Below, in pieces: positions 27,384 to 36,764 of a DNA stretch of 64,000 nucleotides (positions are counted from its first letter, which is position 1; the number at the start of each line of letters is the position of its first letter). The notes beneath the pieces were generated by a model, which was not told the origin of the DNA, did no database searches, and saw only the letters and a list, made by a program, of their open reading frames with translations. The stretch spans positions 709,458 through 773,457 of the forward strand of contig BJOX01000239.1 of NCBI GenBank assembly GCA_009731375.1, read 5' to 3'. A program made the translations under genes and the position numbers. Source of the DNA: Paulinella micropora. Its lineage: Eukaryota > Cercozoa > Imbricatea > Euglyphida.

Positions 27384-27444
27384 CACCTCCCTTTTTTAAA
27401 AAGATTCTAATACTTAATGACACCTAATGCTGTATCCTTATATA

Positions 27445-28179
27445 TTAATCTTTCTTTTTTTCTAGTTCAAAACAATAATTAGAACAAAATTCATAAGTAT
27501 AAAATCGGTCGAATGTATCATCAATGGCTGTAATCTGTCTGTTAGCTAGGCACAGAGTTAGTCCACACACATAACAGCTATTGAAGTCGTAATCAAAACG
27601 ATTATATAAATACTCCATAATGTGAAAACGGACATCGAGCGGTAAATTTTTTATCATTACCTCATATTTAGAACTTGAGAAAAATTTTAGATGTATCATT
27701 GTTTTCTTTTTTGACTTCTCGGGTTGTCCCGCATAAACATTGACATTAACACTTCCAGTCTTCTTACCTTTACCCTTCTTAGGCTGTTCCTCTTCCTCGC
27801 TTTCCTCACTCTCACTCTCGCTTTCCTCCAGTTCTGGCAGTTTCTTTTTTACCGCTTTCTTCTTCTGTTTAGTCTTAAGTTTCATACCCGCAACACGTCG
27901 CGCAACGATATCAACGAAGTCTTGCTCTACTTCCTCATCACTTTCACTGCTTTCCTCAATCGGCTCGTCGTCTCTTCCATTTATCATATCCCTCGCCAAC
28001 TGCTTCTTAGACACGTGGTCTATCCGCTGTTCATCCGTCATTTCCTTTACATTCTTAGCCTCTTCCTCCGCAAGTAGTTCCCTCGCCCTCTCAATCTTTC
28101 TCTGCTTAGCATGGTTCTTCTTTGCCTCCCATCCCTTTTCAAGGTTCTTCATTGCGACCTCTCTATTACCTCTCTGCAT
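27445..28179 (-). CDS. Charged protein with C-terminal Cys cluster
   Basis: 244 residues. Basic N-terminal helix (about 1-60), an acidic Ser/Glu stretch (EESSESDEEVE), Lys-rich segment, a second acidic repeat (about 115-135) and a folded C-terminus with LPLDVRFHIMEYLYNRFDYDF (F-box-like in pattern), CYVCGLTLC and FCSNYCFE. The four spaced Cys could bind zinc. No counterpart in element 1. It is codirectional with and just upstream of the integrase. An F-box-like adaptor or nuclear protein is a guess from the pattern. Confidence 0.65.
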   Translation of the reverse strand: MQRGNREVAMKNLEKGWEAKKNHAKQRKIERARELLAEEEAKNVKEMTDEQRIDHVSKKQLARDMINGRDDEPIEESSESDEEVEQDFVDIVARRVAGMKLKTKQKKKAVKKKLPELEESESESEESEEEEQPKKGKGKKTGSVNVNVYAGQPEKSKKKTMIHLKFFSSSKYEVMIKNLPLDVRFHIMEYLYNRFDYDFNSCYVCGLTLCLANRQITAIDDTFDRFYTYEFCSNYCFELEKKKD

Positions 28180-28260
28180 TTTATGACTTGATTATATTAA
28201 TATACAAAATAATATTATTTAGTTTTTATTAATAAACAATTTCTTAACAAATATAATAAT

Positions 28261-31200
28261 ATGTCAAACTTCAAGTCGCTCTTAGGCTTGAATGAAATCG
28301 CTACAGAATCCTTTCAATCGCAAACTTAGACTTAACTAATACTAATATTACGTGCTTAAACACAGACAGAGTGCCAGAAGATGCCGACCCCGTAAATCTT
28401 TATTTCACAAATACCCGATTTGATACAAGGTTATCTACAAAAGGCAAGGATGATATTAAAGAAGGAAAAAATTTATACTACACCGAGCAACGGGTTTCAA
28501 ATAATGCTGATGTCTATGCCTCAACTCAACACCGCTCTAATACATCTAATCCTCATCAAACCAGCCTTTATAATTTGATAGACACAAACATATCCGCACA
28601 AGCGGTCGGTCAATACTTAACTTACAACGATGTTGACTGCAAATGGAGGAATACCTACCTAGGGTCAATAGACACACTCTCCGATGTAGTCATAACCGCA
28701 CCAATAGCAGCGAACAGTTATCTCACATATAATACTGTCAACTGGGTAAATAAAACCTTTCCGATAAATGTGGATGAATCGGGCAAAATTAGTATGGGCG
28801 GATATTTGAACATAACAGGAGTTAATTTACTAAATACAAAAGATGTCGATGATTGGATATCAGAACACATAGGGAACAATGCGAAAGTGTCATCAGATGG
28901 TTCAATAGACACACACAGCGATGTGTTAATTACAGACACACCCGCCGATAACCAACTGCTAATTTATAGCACTGGACAATGGAGAAATGTTGCTTCACCT
29001 TTTCTTAGACTAGACGGAACGGCAAACATGACTGGGGCGCTAAATATGAATAGTCAAAATATAACGAATGTTAGTTCACTAAATGGCAGAGTTGTTTCAA
29101 CTGTATTCACAGAGCACGATGCGAACAAAGCGAAAGTGTCGGCAGATGGCAGCATAGACACACACAGCGATGTTATCATATCAACTGCGGCAGATAATCA
29201 ACTGCTCATTTATAGCACATGGTAATGGAGAAATACAAACTCTCCGTTTCTTAGATTAGATGGGATGGCAAACATGACGGGCGGATTAAACATGAATAGT
29301 CAAAATATAACGAATGTTAGTTCACTAAATGGCAGAGTTGTTTCAACTTTATTTACGGAACATGATGCGAACAAGGCAAAAATATCGGCAGATGGCTCAA
29401 TAGACACACACAGCGATGTTATCATATCAACTGCGGCAGACAATCAACTGCTCATTTATAGCACAGGGCAATGGCGAAACCAGAACTCTCCGTTTCTTAG
29501 ATTAGATGGAACAGCAAACATGACTGGGGGATTAAACATGAATAGTCAAAACATAACAAATGTAGGCTCACTAAATGGGCGAGTTGTTTCAACCTTATTT
29601 ACAGAACATGACGCTAATAAAGCGAAAGTATCAGCGGATGGGTCAATAGATACTCACAGCGATGTTATCATATCAACTGCGGCAGATAATCAACTACTTA
29701 TTTATAGCACTGGACAATGGCGAAACCAGAACTCTCCATTTCTAAGATTAGATGGAACAGCAAACATGACTGGCGGACTTAACATGAACAGTCAAAATAT
29801 TACGAATGTGGGTTCACTAAACGGGCGGGTTGTCTCAACCTTATTCACAGAACATGATGCGAACAAGGCTAAAGTGTCTGCCGATGGGTCGATTGATACA
29901 CACAGCGATGTTATCATATCAACTGCGGCAGATAATCAACTACTTATTTATAGCACTGGACAATGGAGCAATGTTGCTTCACCTTTTCTTAGATTAGATG
30001 GAACAGCAAACATGACTGGGGGATTAAACATGAACAGTCAAAGCATAACAAATGTAAATCAACTAAATGGCAGAACTGTCTCAACTTTATTTACAGAACA
30101 CGATGCGAATAAAGCAAAAGTATCAGCGGATGTGTCAATAGATACACACAGCGACGTAGTTATTACAACCCCCGCGAATGGTCAATTATTAACATACAAC
30201 GGCTCAAACTGGTTAAATTCTACTTGCTCTCTTGCTTTTCTTGCTTTATCGGGTGGAACAATGACGGGCGATGTAAAATATGGGGCTTCTGCTTTTACTT
30301 TGTACTCAGCACCGCAGACTATGACGACTAATACAACTCCTTCACCTTTTGTTGCTTCTGCTTCTAACGAATACAACCCCGCTTATTATGCTTTTAATGC
30401 TAGTCAAAACGACTACTTGACAACGGCTATATATTACAACGACACGACGGCAGTATATACAAGAGTGCCAGCAACCACAAATACGTGGGGAGGAACACCA
30501 TACACAGGCGAATACATAAAAATAGATTTAGGAGCGATATACAAGATAAAAACTTATTATGTGCGGTCGTCGTCTGCGAGTTTCATTGAAACTACCCCAT
30601 CTATCTGGTATGTAGGAACAAGTTCGGATAACATTACATACACTTTATGGGACAGCAGGACTGGAGAGGCGTGGGCTTCACAGACAACAAAGACATATAC
30701 ACCCGCTTCAAATGTTAACGCCAGATATATCATATTTATAGTAAATAAGACTGGGAGTGGTGGAACTTCATTTAGAAGCCAACCCCGTATAGCTAGTTTG
30801 TATTTTGATTATAAGACATTTAACTATGATATAACTGATGTTAGAAATATCACAGGATACTCATTAACGACGAGTGGAGCGATAACAGCAAGCGGAGCCA
30901 TAACTGCGAGCGGATTGATAACGGCGAATGCGGGAATATCAGGAACCACATTAACGGCTAGTGGTTTGATTACTGCTAACGCGGGTGTATCGGGAACCAC
31001 TTTAACAACAAGCGGATTAATTACGGCTAATGCGGGGATATCTGTTGTTAATAGCACGGTAGACATAAGGGGGGAAGCGAGAAGCGGGTCTCATGCTTCA
31101 CCAGTGGGCTTATATGTTTCCGCAAATCTCGGCCAGGCTTCTGCTGGCGTTGAATTCAGGCACAGCAACGGCACTCAGGGGGTAGGATTTGGTTATAATT

Positions 31201-31327
31201 CAATTATGCGGCTGGAAGCGATGGAAATCAAAATTTGTATTTTTATGCGAAAGGGAGTGGCTCGTTAATTGCTAGTAGTAATTTTTATGCTAGTGCGATG
31301 TTAGTATCAGATGGAGGATTTCAAACA
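28261..31327 (+). pseudogene. Fibre gene of element 2, N-terminal part, interrupted
   Basis: Start ATG 28261 (MSNFKSLLGLNEIATES); a shift near 28312 moves to the main frame (LTNTNITCLNTDRVPEDADPVNLYFTN in part). It contains about five nearly identical 82-residue modules (period 246 bp, about 28700-30190), each with SIDTHSDVII..ADNQLLIYSTGQW..FLRLDGTANMTG and NMNSQNITNV. A nonsense TAA replaces Gln at 29223-29225. A discoidin-like segment lies near 30310-30800 (NEYNPAYYAFNAS..YIKIDLGAIYKIKTYYVR). After another shift near 31225 the gene runs into an inversion breakpoint (about 31321); its C-terminus continues on the minus strand at 33147-32466. Confidence 0.85.
28700..30190 (+). repeat. 246-bp coding tandem repeats in the fibre shaft
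   Basis: The string CAACT-[AG]-CT-[TC]-ATTTATAGCAC recurs at 28953, 29199, 29445, 29691 and 29937, exactly 246 bp apart. High identity between units suggests recent unit gain or conversion. Confidence 0.9.
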
Positions 31328-31472
31328 GCGCGGTCGTCTTGCAGCTCTTCTTGCGAGCGAGAAGAAAAATATTGGCGTACGGCTCATCAAATAACTTATA
31401 TCCTTTAGCCAACTTGTCTCCATCTCCGTTTTGCTTAACTGGTTTTACCTTTACATTATTTATTTTCTCCAT
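31328..31472 (-). pseudogene. ATPase N-terminal fragment (inverted)
   Basis: MEKINNVKVKPVKQNGDG..GYKLFDEPYANIFLLARKKSCKTTALFEIL, then non-homologous residues after the junction. The Walker A Gly is Cys (SCKT, codon TGC), which should abolish nucleotide binding. Preceded by GGAGGTGCG and an AATATATTTTAGAATATATA leader also found before the minor capsid gene at 35875. Confidence 0.88.
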
Positions 31473-31524
31473 CGCACCTCCAGATTTTTATATATTCTAA
31501 AATATATTTTTTTAACGGCGGGGT

Positions 31525-31896
31525 CTACGCTAGAAATTCTAAACAAATAACAATTCTTCCAGCTAGCTGGTCAGTCTCGATATTACCGCTATCTGTTTTA
31601 AGCACTTTAAAAGTGTACTGTCCGTCGGTCCATCCGATATTTCCAAGATTATAACCGAGATTTGAAATGTTTGCAGTGGTGCTGTCAGCGAATGTGCCAA
31701 TAATCCTGATGCGGTCCATATAAAGGATTTTTGTTTTAGTCTCGGCTGAATTGTTTATGTAGTGGATAAACTTAACATTCATTCTAGTTGGTGTAAAGTT
31801 CATTTGAATGTTTTTGTCGAACGTCTTGCTACCATTAACCCCGCCAACAAAATCATTACTTAGAAAAATAATCTTCTGGTATTTATAGTCCGTCAT
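31525..31896 (-). CDS. Conserved 120-residue protein, element 2 copy
   Basis: 123 residues, MTDYKYQKIIFLSNDFVGG..CLEFLA, collinear with 10863-11225 apart from a 3-4 residue insertion after the NDF.GG segment. Intact. Its ATG overlaps the divergent Cys-rich gene's ATG as CATG (31894-31897). Confidence 0.85.
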   Translation of the reverse strand: MTDYKYQKIIFLSNDFVGGVNGSKTFDKNIQMNFTPTRMNVKFIHYINNSAETKTKILYMDRIRIIGTFADSTTANISNLGYNLGNIGWTDGQYTFKVLKTDSGNIETDQLAGRIVICLEFLA

Positions 31897-32140
31897 GATG
31901 CCCTCTATATTTACATTTATAAACTTTTTATTAATTAATATTTCTGCTCGGACCGCCTGCGATTTCTATTCACGGGTCAGTGTTAAAAAAAATGAAAGTT
32001 GTGTGTGGTGTATAAAGCAAGGATGTGTGTATAAGCCGATGAGTGATTGGTGTGTTAGTTTTGATGAAGCCGTTCCTTTAATATGTTCAAATGATGCTTC
32101 GTGGTATAAAGTCTATCTGTATGAATGCTCACTTCTTTGA
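31895..32140 (+). CDS. Cys-rich small protein, element 2 copy
   Basis: 81 residues. Hydrophobic N-terminus (IFTFINFLLINI), then ARTACDFYSR, CVWCIKQGCVYKPMSDWCVSFDEA and LIC. All Cys of the element 1 protein core are kept. Overlaps the membrane-protein gene tail to tail by 12 bp (32129-32140). Complete here, so this copy defines the C-terminus lost in the element 1 gap. Confidence 0.83.
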   Translation: MMPSIFTFINFLLINISARTACDFYSRVSVKKNESCVWCIKQGCVYKPMSDWCVSFDEAVPLICSNDASWYKVYLYECSLL

Positions 32141-32476
32141 ACTAGAAGGTGAAGGAAGGCAGATGCCGATGAGTAGTGTTAAAATTCCGACGTACGTGTT
32201 AGCAACCTCGCACTGAATGTTCTTTTCAGACAACCTCACGATACACAGGGTGATGATGGCGATAATGATAGTACCAATTTGAAATAAGTATTTAATAAGG
32301 CGGCTGTCAGTTTTTCGCTTCGTCATACAACAGTCCCAGTTGTCTTCGTATTCGTGGTCTAATTTTTTTTCTTCCTGCTTAATTTGAACATCTATCACGC
32401 GGTTCTTCAACTCTGGTGTGAGTTCGCCGCCATCTACTTCTATGACTGGCGGTGGAGGGTGTAATCTAGGAGGCAT
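32129..32476 (-). CDS. Small membrane protein, element 2 copy
   Basis: 115 residues. MPPRLHPPPPVIEVDGGELTP then DNWDCC, TDSRLIKYLFQIGTIIIAIITLCIV (TM) and TYVGILTLLIGICLPSPSSSKK. Its ATG overlaps the fibre stop by 11 bases, as in element 1. Confidence 0.85.
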   Translation of the reverse strand: MPPRLHPPPPVIEVDGGELTPELKNRVIDVQIKQEEKKLDHEYEDNWDCCMTKRKTDSRLIKYLFQIGTIIIAIITLCIVRLSEKNIQCEVANTYVGILTLLIGICLPSPSSSKK

Positions 32477-33147
32477 TTGGAGGAAAAACTAGTGCTCGTA
32501 TTTCTGCTAATTGGTTTGCTTGGTCTTGTAATATATTAAGTAAAGTTTTATTTTCTTTTTCTAAATTAACTACCTTTTCTGATAATTGTTGAGTGGCTTT
32601 AATTAATGGAGCGATAAACTCTGGATAAGCAATAGTATAACAATAATCGCCAATATCAACCATTTTGACATCTTGTGGTTTTATACATTTTCCTTTCAAT
32701 TTACATTCTGCTCTTTGCTTTTCACAGGGAACCAAAACAGGATTTTTAGATAATCCCGCAAAGTCTGACATATTCAATTCTTGTAGTAGGTCGTCTAATT
32801 CCTGTGCTATCATACCCATTCTAAGTGGTGTAGTGTTTTCAATCATACGAAAACTGACTGGATTTAACTATTAATCAATTCTAAATCAGGACATTCTTGA
32901 ATATCTGTTTTTAATCTTCTATCGGAAGAAACATAAACATTTAGCGGAACGACTAATTGTCCATTGTCTCCTCTTAATGACATTTTACAAGCATTTGATG
33001 AATTTTCCCAATATGAAACCATTAGTAGAACCATTTGGCACTCTAAATCTAATGGCGTGCGACGAAAAATCACCAGTTATTGAGGCGGGTGCTACCCATC
33101 CGTTTAGTGCTTTACCCGACCCAGAACTCGCCATATAAATTCCCCAG
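32466..33147 (-). pseudogene. Fibre C-terminus with S74 domain (inverted, two frameshifts)
   Basis: Continues the fibre from the inversion junction: NWGIYMASSGSGKALNGW.., then a frameshift near 33010, then VYVSSDRRLKTDIQECPDLELIN (S74 start), a second shift near 32855, then RMGMIAQELDDLLQEL, a Cys-containing loop and the coiled coil ending in FPPNAS. The Ser-Asp of the cleavage site is preserved. Confidence 0.82.
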
Positions 33148-33149
33148 TT

Positions 33150-33818
33150 TTGAAACGAACGACGGACAAAAAGACCCGCATTGTCATTATAGCCAGCACA
33201 ATACACAAGGACCACATCTACAAAGAAATGGTTAAGCACTTCAAGAAGAAGGGAAAAACGATGGCGATATACACATATTTGAAAACGGACGGCTACAGTG
33301 TAATCGATTACGAGTTAGACAAGCTCAACAAGCCAGACGAGGAGCAAGAAGAAGGCGAGATTGTACAGGACGGTAAAGAGGAAGTAGAAAAGCCGAAGTT
33401 TTTATATTTCGGAAAAGAGGAACAGAAAAAGGATGGAGAAGATAAGCCCCCGAGACCGTCTAAGTATCAATCACCAGAAGTCGTTTTCGTGCTGGATGAT
33501 TTGGGTAGCGGGTTGAGGGATAAGTCCGTGAGCGACCTGTTAAAGAAAAATAGACACTACAAGTCAAAAGTGATTATTTCTAGCCAGTATCTGAACGACT
33601 TACGACCCGAGGCGATTAAACAGCTGGACTACCTTCTTATTTTTCCAGGTCAGAGTGTTGATAAAATTGAACTCGTATACAAACATCTGGACCTCGGCTA
33701 CGACCTCGACTGCTTCATTGAAAAATATCACGAGGCGACAAAGGAACGGTTTAACTTTTTGTATGTTGATGCGGTATCAGACGAACTGAGGCAAAATTTC
33801 AATAAAAGATTTTTGTAA
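33150..33818 (+). pseudogene. ATPase C-terminal fragment
   Basis: KRTTDKKTRIVIIASTIHKD to the C-terminus, with Walker B VVFVLDDL and SSQYLND. It is the natural continuation of the inverted fragment at 31328-31472; separated by 1.8 kb and on the opposite strand, it cannot make a functional ATPase without re-inversion. Collinear with element 1 from residue 54. Confidence 0.9.
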
Positions 33819-33850
33819 TTTATTATTAATTATTTTTTTCATATATTATA

Positions 33851-34216
33851 ATGGTCGTGAAAACAACAAGGGTTCAAGTCATTCCAACAGTCAGAAAAAT
33901 AACAAGAAACTCAAGCACAATGGCGGGCGGAAAAAAGAAAACTGGTCGCAAGAAACAAAAGGGTTGTGGGCAAAAGGGAGGTAAAATAAACTGGGAAAAG
34001 GTCGGTAATACATTTAGGAATATTAATAACTATTTGAAAAAGGACAAAACAATCTCTCGCTTCGCTGGAGCTTTGGATAGAGTTGGCGTTCCTTATGCCG
34101 GCAAAGTTCAAAAGGTTGCAAGCGATATGGGATACGGCAAGCAACGAGGCCGTGGAGCACTTAAATTTAGTAGGGGCCTGCTCCCCCTACAACCCCGCGA
34201 TGGGTTCAAATATTAA
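33851..34216 (+). CDS. Basic core-like protein, element 2 copy, C-terminally extended
   Basis: Leader VVKTTRVQVIPTV, then TMAGGKKKTGRKK (same Gly-Gly site), middle helix, and GYGKQRGRGALKF. In element 1 the protein stops here. A 1-base loss in a T-run removes the stop in this copy, adding about 15 residues read from a G/C-rich hairpin. Otherwise intact. Confidence 0.82.
   Translation: MVVKTTRVQVIPTVRKITRNSSTMAGGKKKTGRKKQKGCGQKGGKINWEKVGNTFRNINNYLKKDKTISRFAGALDRVGVPYAGKVQKVASDMGYGKQRGRGALKFSRGLLPLQPRDGFKY
34170..34191. terminator. G/C-rich hairpin after the basic-protein gene
   Basis: GTAGGGG and CCCCTAC arms around a short loop, equivalent in position to the paired hairpins at 12423-12464. 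Confidence 0.55.
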
Positions 34217-34251
34217 ACAAAACTTTCTATTATTTTTTTACATTAATATAC

Positions 34252-35818
34252 AGGAAGACGAGAAAGAAACTTAAACAACGACCGCCGAGGATATACAGAA
34301 CAAAGGATGGTCGGCCATATATCAAAGTAAAAGGCAAACGAGCATATCTAAACTTTGGAAAGAAAACAAATGACTTATCAACGCTTCAAATTGTTAAGCT
34401 ATTTATGAAATATTTAGGCAGGCCGAAGAGGGCGAAGACAAAGCGGGAAGACTTACGAAAGGTTCAAAGCCTGTCGGAGATTGAACAGAACACAAGAACC
34501 GCAATTCAAGACCACTTAGACAAACTTAAACAAGAAAAGTATGAAGGTATTGAGGCTATTGATAAAAAGGAAAAGTCAGCACGAGAAGAAGCAGAAGCGG
34601 AGAAGAAAAGGCAGGAAAGAAAAGACATAGCCGATGCTAAGGAAAGAAAAGAGGTGTTGGACAGGGAACATAAAAGAGAACTGGCGGAGTCTAAAGAAAG
34701 ACAGGAAGAAAAGAACCGTGAACTCAGGAAAGAGCAACGACTTATTAAGGAATTACTAACAGAGCGGAGAACTAAGCAAGGACTATTATCAGCACCTGCC
34801 GAAGAAAAAACGCCAAAAAAAAACGCTCCAAAATCATCTCCAAGCGGAATAACCGATATAACTGATGAAGTAAACAAGCAAGCAAAAGATTTGAAAGACG
34901 AAAAGAGAAAAAGAATCATTGACGCTATGTTTACAGAGGGTATGAGATTACAACGAAAAAATACTGGAAAACCTAAACATAACGCCATAGTATCCAGTCT
35001 CATAAAAGCAGGCATCGATATTAAAATTGTAAAACCAAAAGGTAAGAAGAGAAATTATTCAGAGACATTGAAACAATGGTTGTACACTCAAAAATTTACA
35101 GAAAAAATAACTTCTCCTGAGGATGGATGGGACACACTAGATAAACTTCTAAAAGAAAAGAAANNNNNNNNNNTAACAACAACAACAACAAACACCTAAT
35201 TCACCCGAGGCTAAACAGCTAATATTTGAGCTGACACAGGGGCAAGCCCCCGCACCCCCAGACACACAACCACCACCCCCAGATACACAACCCACAACGG
35301 ACACACAACCACCGCCTTTAGAAGATGCCACTCCGCAAGATGGAGAGGGCAAAGGCTTAATGATGCACGAAATAAATGAGATTATGAAAAAACATAAGTG
35401 GTTTCTCGGCACAGTTCCCAGCGACCAGCTCAACACTTTGAACCCTGGAAGCAGAAAGCGATACGGTTTCATAATGAACTTAGACCGCCATAATCAAGGA
35501 GGCTCGCACTGGATAGCAGTTTGGATTTCTTTGAATGGAGACAGGGCTGTTGAAGTTTATGACCCGCTAGCCGAATATGAGCCGACTGAACTTTTCCAGC
35601 AACAAATGAAACAGCTGTTAGATAAAAGCCGTCCTGATAGTTATTTATTAATGAAGGTCAATCAAGTAAAACAACAAAGCGACACCTCAGATACTTGCGG
35701 ATGGCACTCCATGCGGTTTCTTTTAGAGCGGGCTAAAGGAACCAGATTTAAATTTGAAGGAGAAGGAGGCGGAGGAATTGAAATCACAGAATGGGTACGG
35801 TTTTGATACATTTATTTA
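34252..35818 (+). pseudogene. Protease fusion protein of element 2, start lost and frameshifted
   Basis: Homology begins at AGGAAGACG (34252), where element 1 has ATGAAAACG, so the start codon appears mutated to AGG. The basic module, coiled coils and Gln/Pro linker follow; a 10-N join (35164-35173) interrupts the linker. The protease domain is complete: GSHWIAVW, VEVYDPL and VNQVKQQS..CGWHS. A 1-base shift near 35760 misreads the tail; the other frame restores QNGYGFDTFI-stop at 35818. From ATG 34405 a shortened but protease-free product is possible up to the gap. Confidence 0.85.
35238..35259. repeat. G/C-rich hairpin unit, copy 1
   Basis: AGGGGCAAGCCCCCGCACCC in the protease-gene linker, repeated at 38299-38320 after the capsid gene. 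The GGGGC-AA-GCCCC core is a perfect hairpin, unusual in this AT-rich element. Confidence 0.8.
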
Positions 35819-35829
35819 GACCTGCCAGT

Positions 35830-35874
35830 AAAATAAAAATATATTTTAGAATATATAATATACTTGGAGGTGCT
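35830..35874 (+). promoter_or_regulatory. Shared leader with palindrome and GGAGGTG
   Basis: ATATATTTTAGAATATAT (inverted arms ATATATT / AATATAT) then GGAGGTGCT before the ATG. The same roughly 40-bp arrangement precedes the ATPase fragment at 31472 (minus strand). Confidence 0.6.
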
Positions 35875-36688
35875 ATGGAGTATAGGGGAGGCAGGAGCTC
35901 TAACATTTACTATGTCAACAGCAAAAATAGGATAAACGGCACGGACAGTGATTTCACTCACTCCATTGAAATGAAATCGCTAGACAACCCGACACACTGT
36001 AAAATTTTACATATCTATGTGCCGAAGTCGTATTACTCTGTGGCAAGTCCATACAATACTTTTATTCTGAGTGAGAATGGCAACGATGCGCTCATTACGA
36101 TACCCGAGGGCAACTACACGATGAACAACTTAAAAAATAAGCTAGCCGAGGTGCTAACCGCAGAAAGCCCCAACGACTACACATACACAATAACAAGCAA
36201 CAACACAAACACCGACCCAGAAGACGGCAAGTTATTATTTACCGTGGCAAACAATCCCATTAACATTCAACCGCGGTTTGTATTTGATGATGAAACTCGC
36301 ATCCACGAAATTATGGGGTTTGAGCGGTCTTCTACTTACTTTTTTGTCAATAATAACTTAAGGTCGTCAAATGTCATAATATTGACGGGTGAAAAGACAT
36401 TGTATCTACAGTCGGATTTAGTAGGTGAAGGCGATAACCACGTGCTTCAAGAGATATACTGCTAATGAAATCCCGTTCGGTTCTGTTATCTACGATGGAA
36501 GCGGGTCGGAGTATGGCAAAAGACTGTCTACTAATTCTAACAATGTATTTAGGTTTTACTTGACTGACGAAAACGACCAACCAATAAACCTAAACGGGCT
36601 CGGTATTGTAATGACATTGTTAATTTATCGTGAGACGAATTATTTTGATTTATTTAATTCATTTTTTAATTTGTTGAAATCTCGGTAA
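35875..36688 (+). pseudogene. Minor capsid (penton-type) protein, element 2, frameshifted
   Basis: MEYRGGRSSNIYYVNSKNR..ALITIPEGNYTMNNLKNKLAEVL, collinear with element 1 to LQEIY. There a TATATA-to-TATA loss of two bases shifts the frame (about 36458), and the rest (TANEIPFGSVIYDG..YFDLFNSFFNLL) is read from the other frame to 36688. The start is set by ATG 35875 after GGAGGTGCT and a palindromic AT leader. A dinucleotide slip could be a sequencing error. Confidence 0.85.
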
Positions 36689-36764
36689 TTTTATAATTAT
36701 TTATTTTTTTATCTATAAGATATAGTGTCGTCAATTTACAAACTACAAAACTGAAAAAAGAAAA

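Larger units (their letters stand above)
31328..33147. other. Inverted block 1 of element 2
   Basis: Relative to element 1, the segment carrying fibre C-terminus, membrane protein, Cys-rich protein, 120-residue protein and ATPase N-terminus is reversed. Junctions lie at TTTCAAA (31319-31325) and TTTGAAA (33149-33155), a 7-bp inverted match. Fibre and ATPase are each split at the junctions. Confidence 0.85.

Noticed and set aside
7049-29225. TAA reassigned to Gln (ciliate-like code)
   Set aside because: Minor capsid genes of both elements and several others end properly at TAA at homologous positions, so TAA is a stop.
27383-35880. Bacterial origin of element 2 because of GGAGGTG before ATGs
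   Set aside because: Gene content, Polinton termini and position in intron-containing eukaryotic DNA exclude it; only three genes have the motif.
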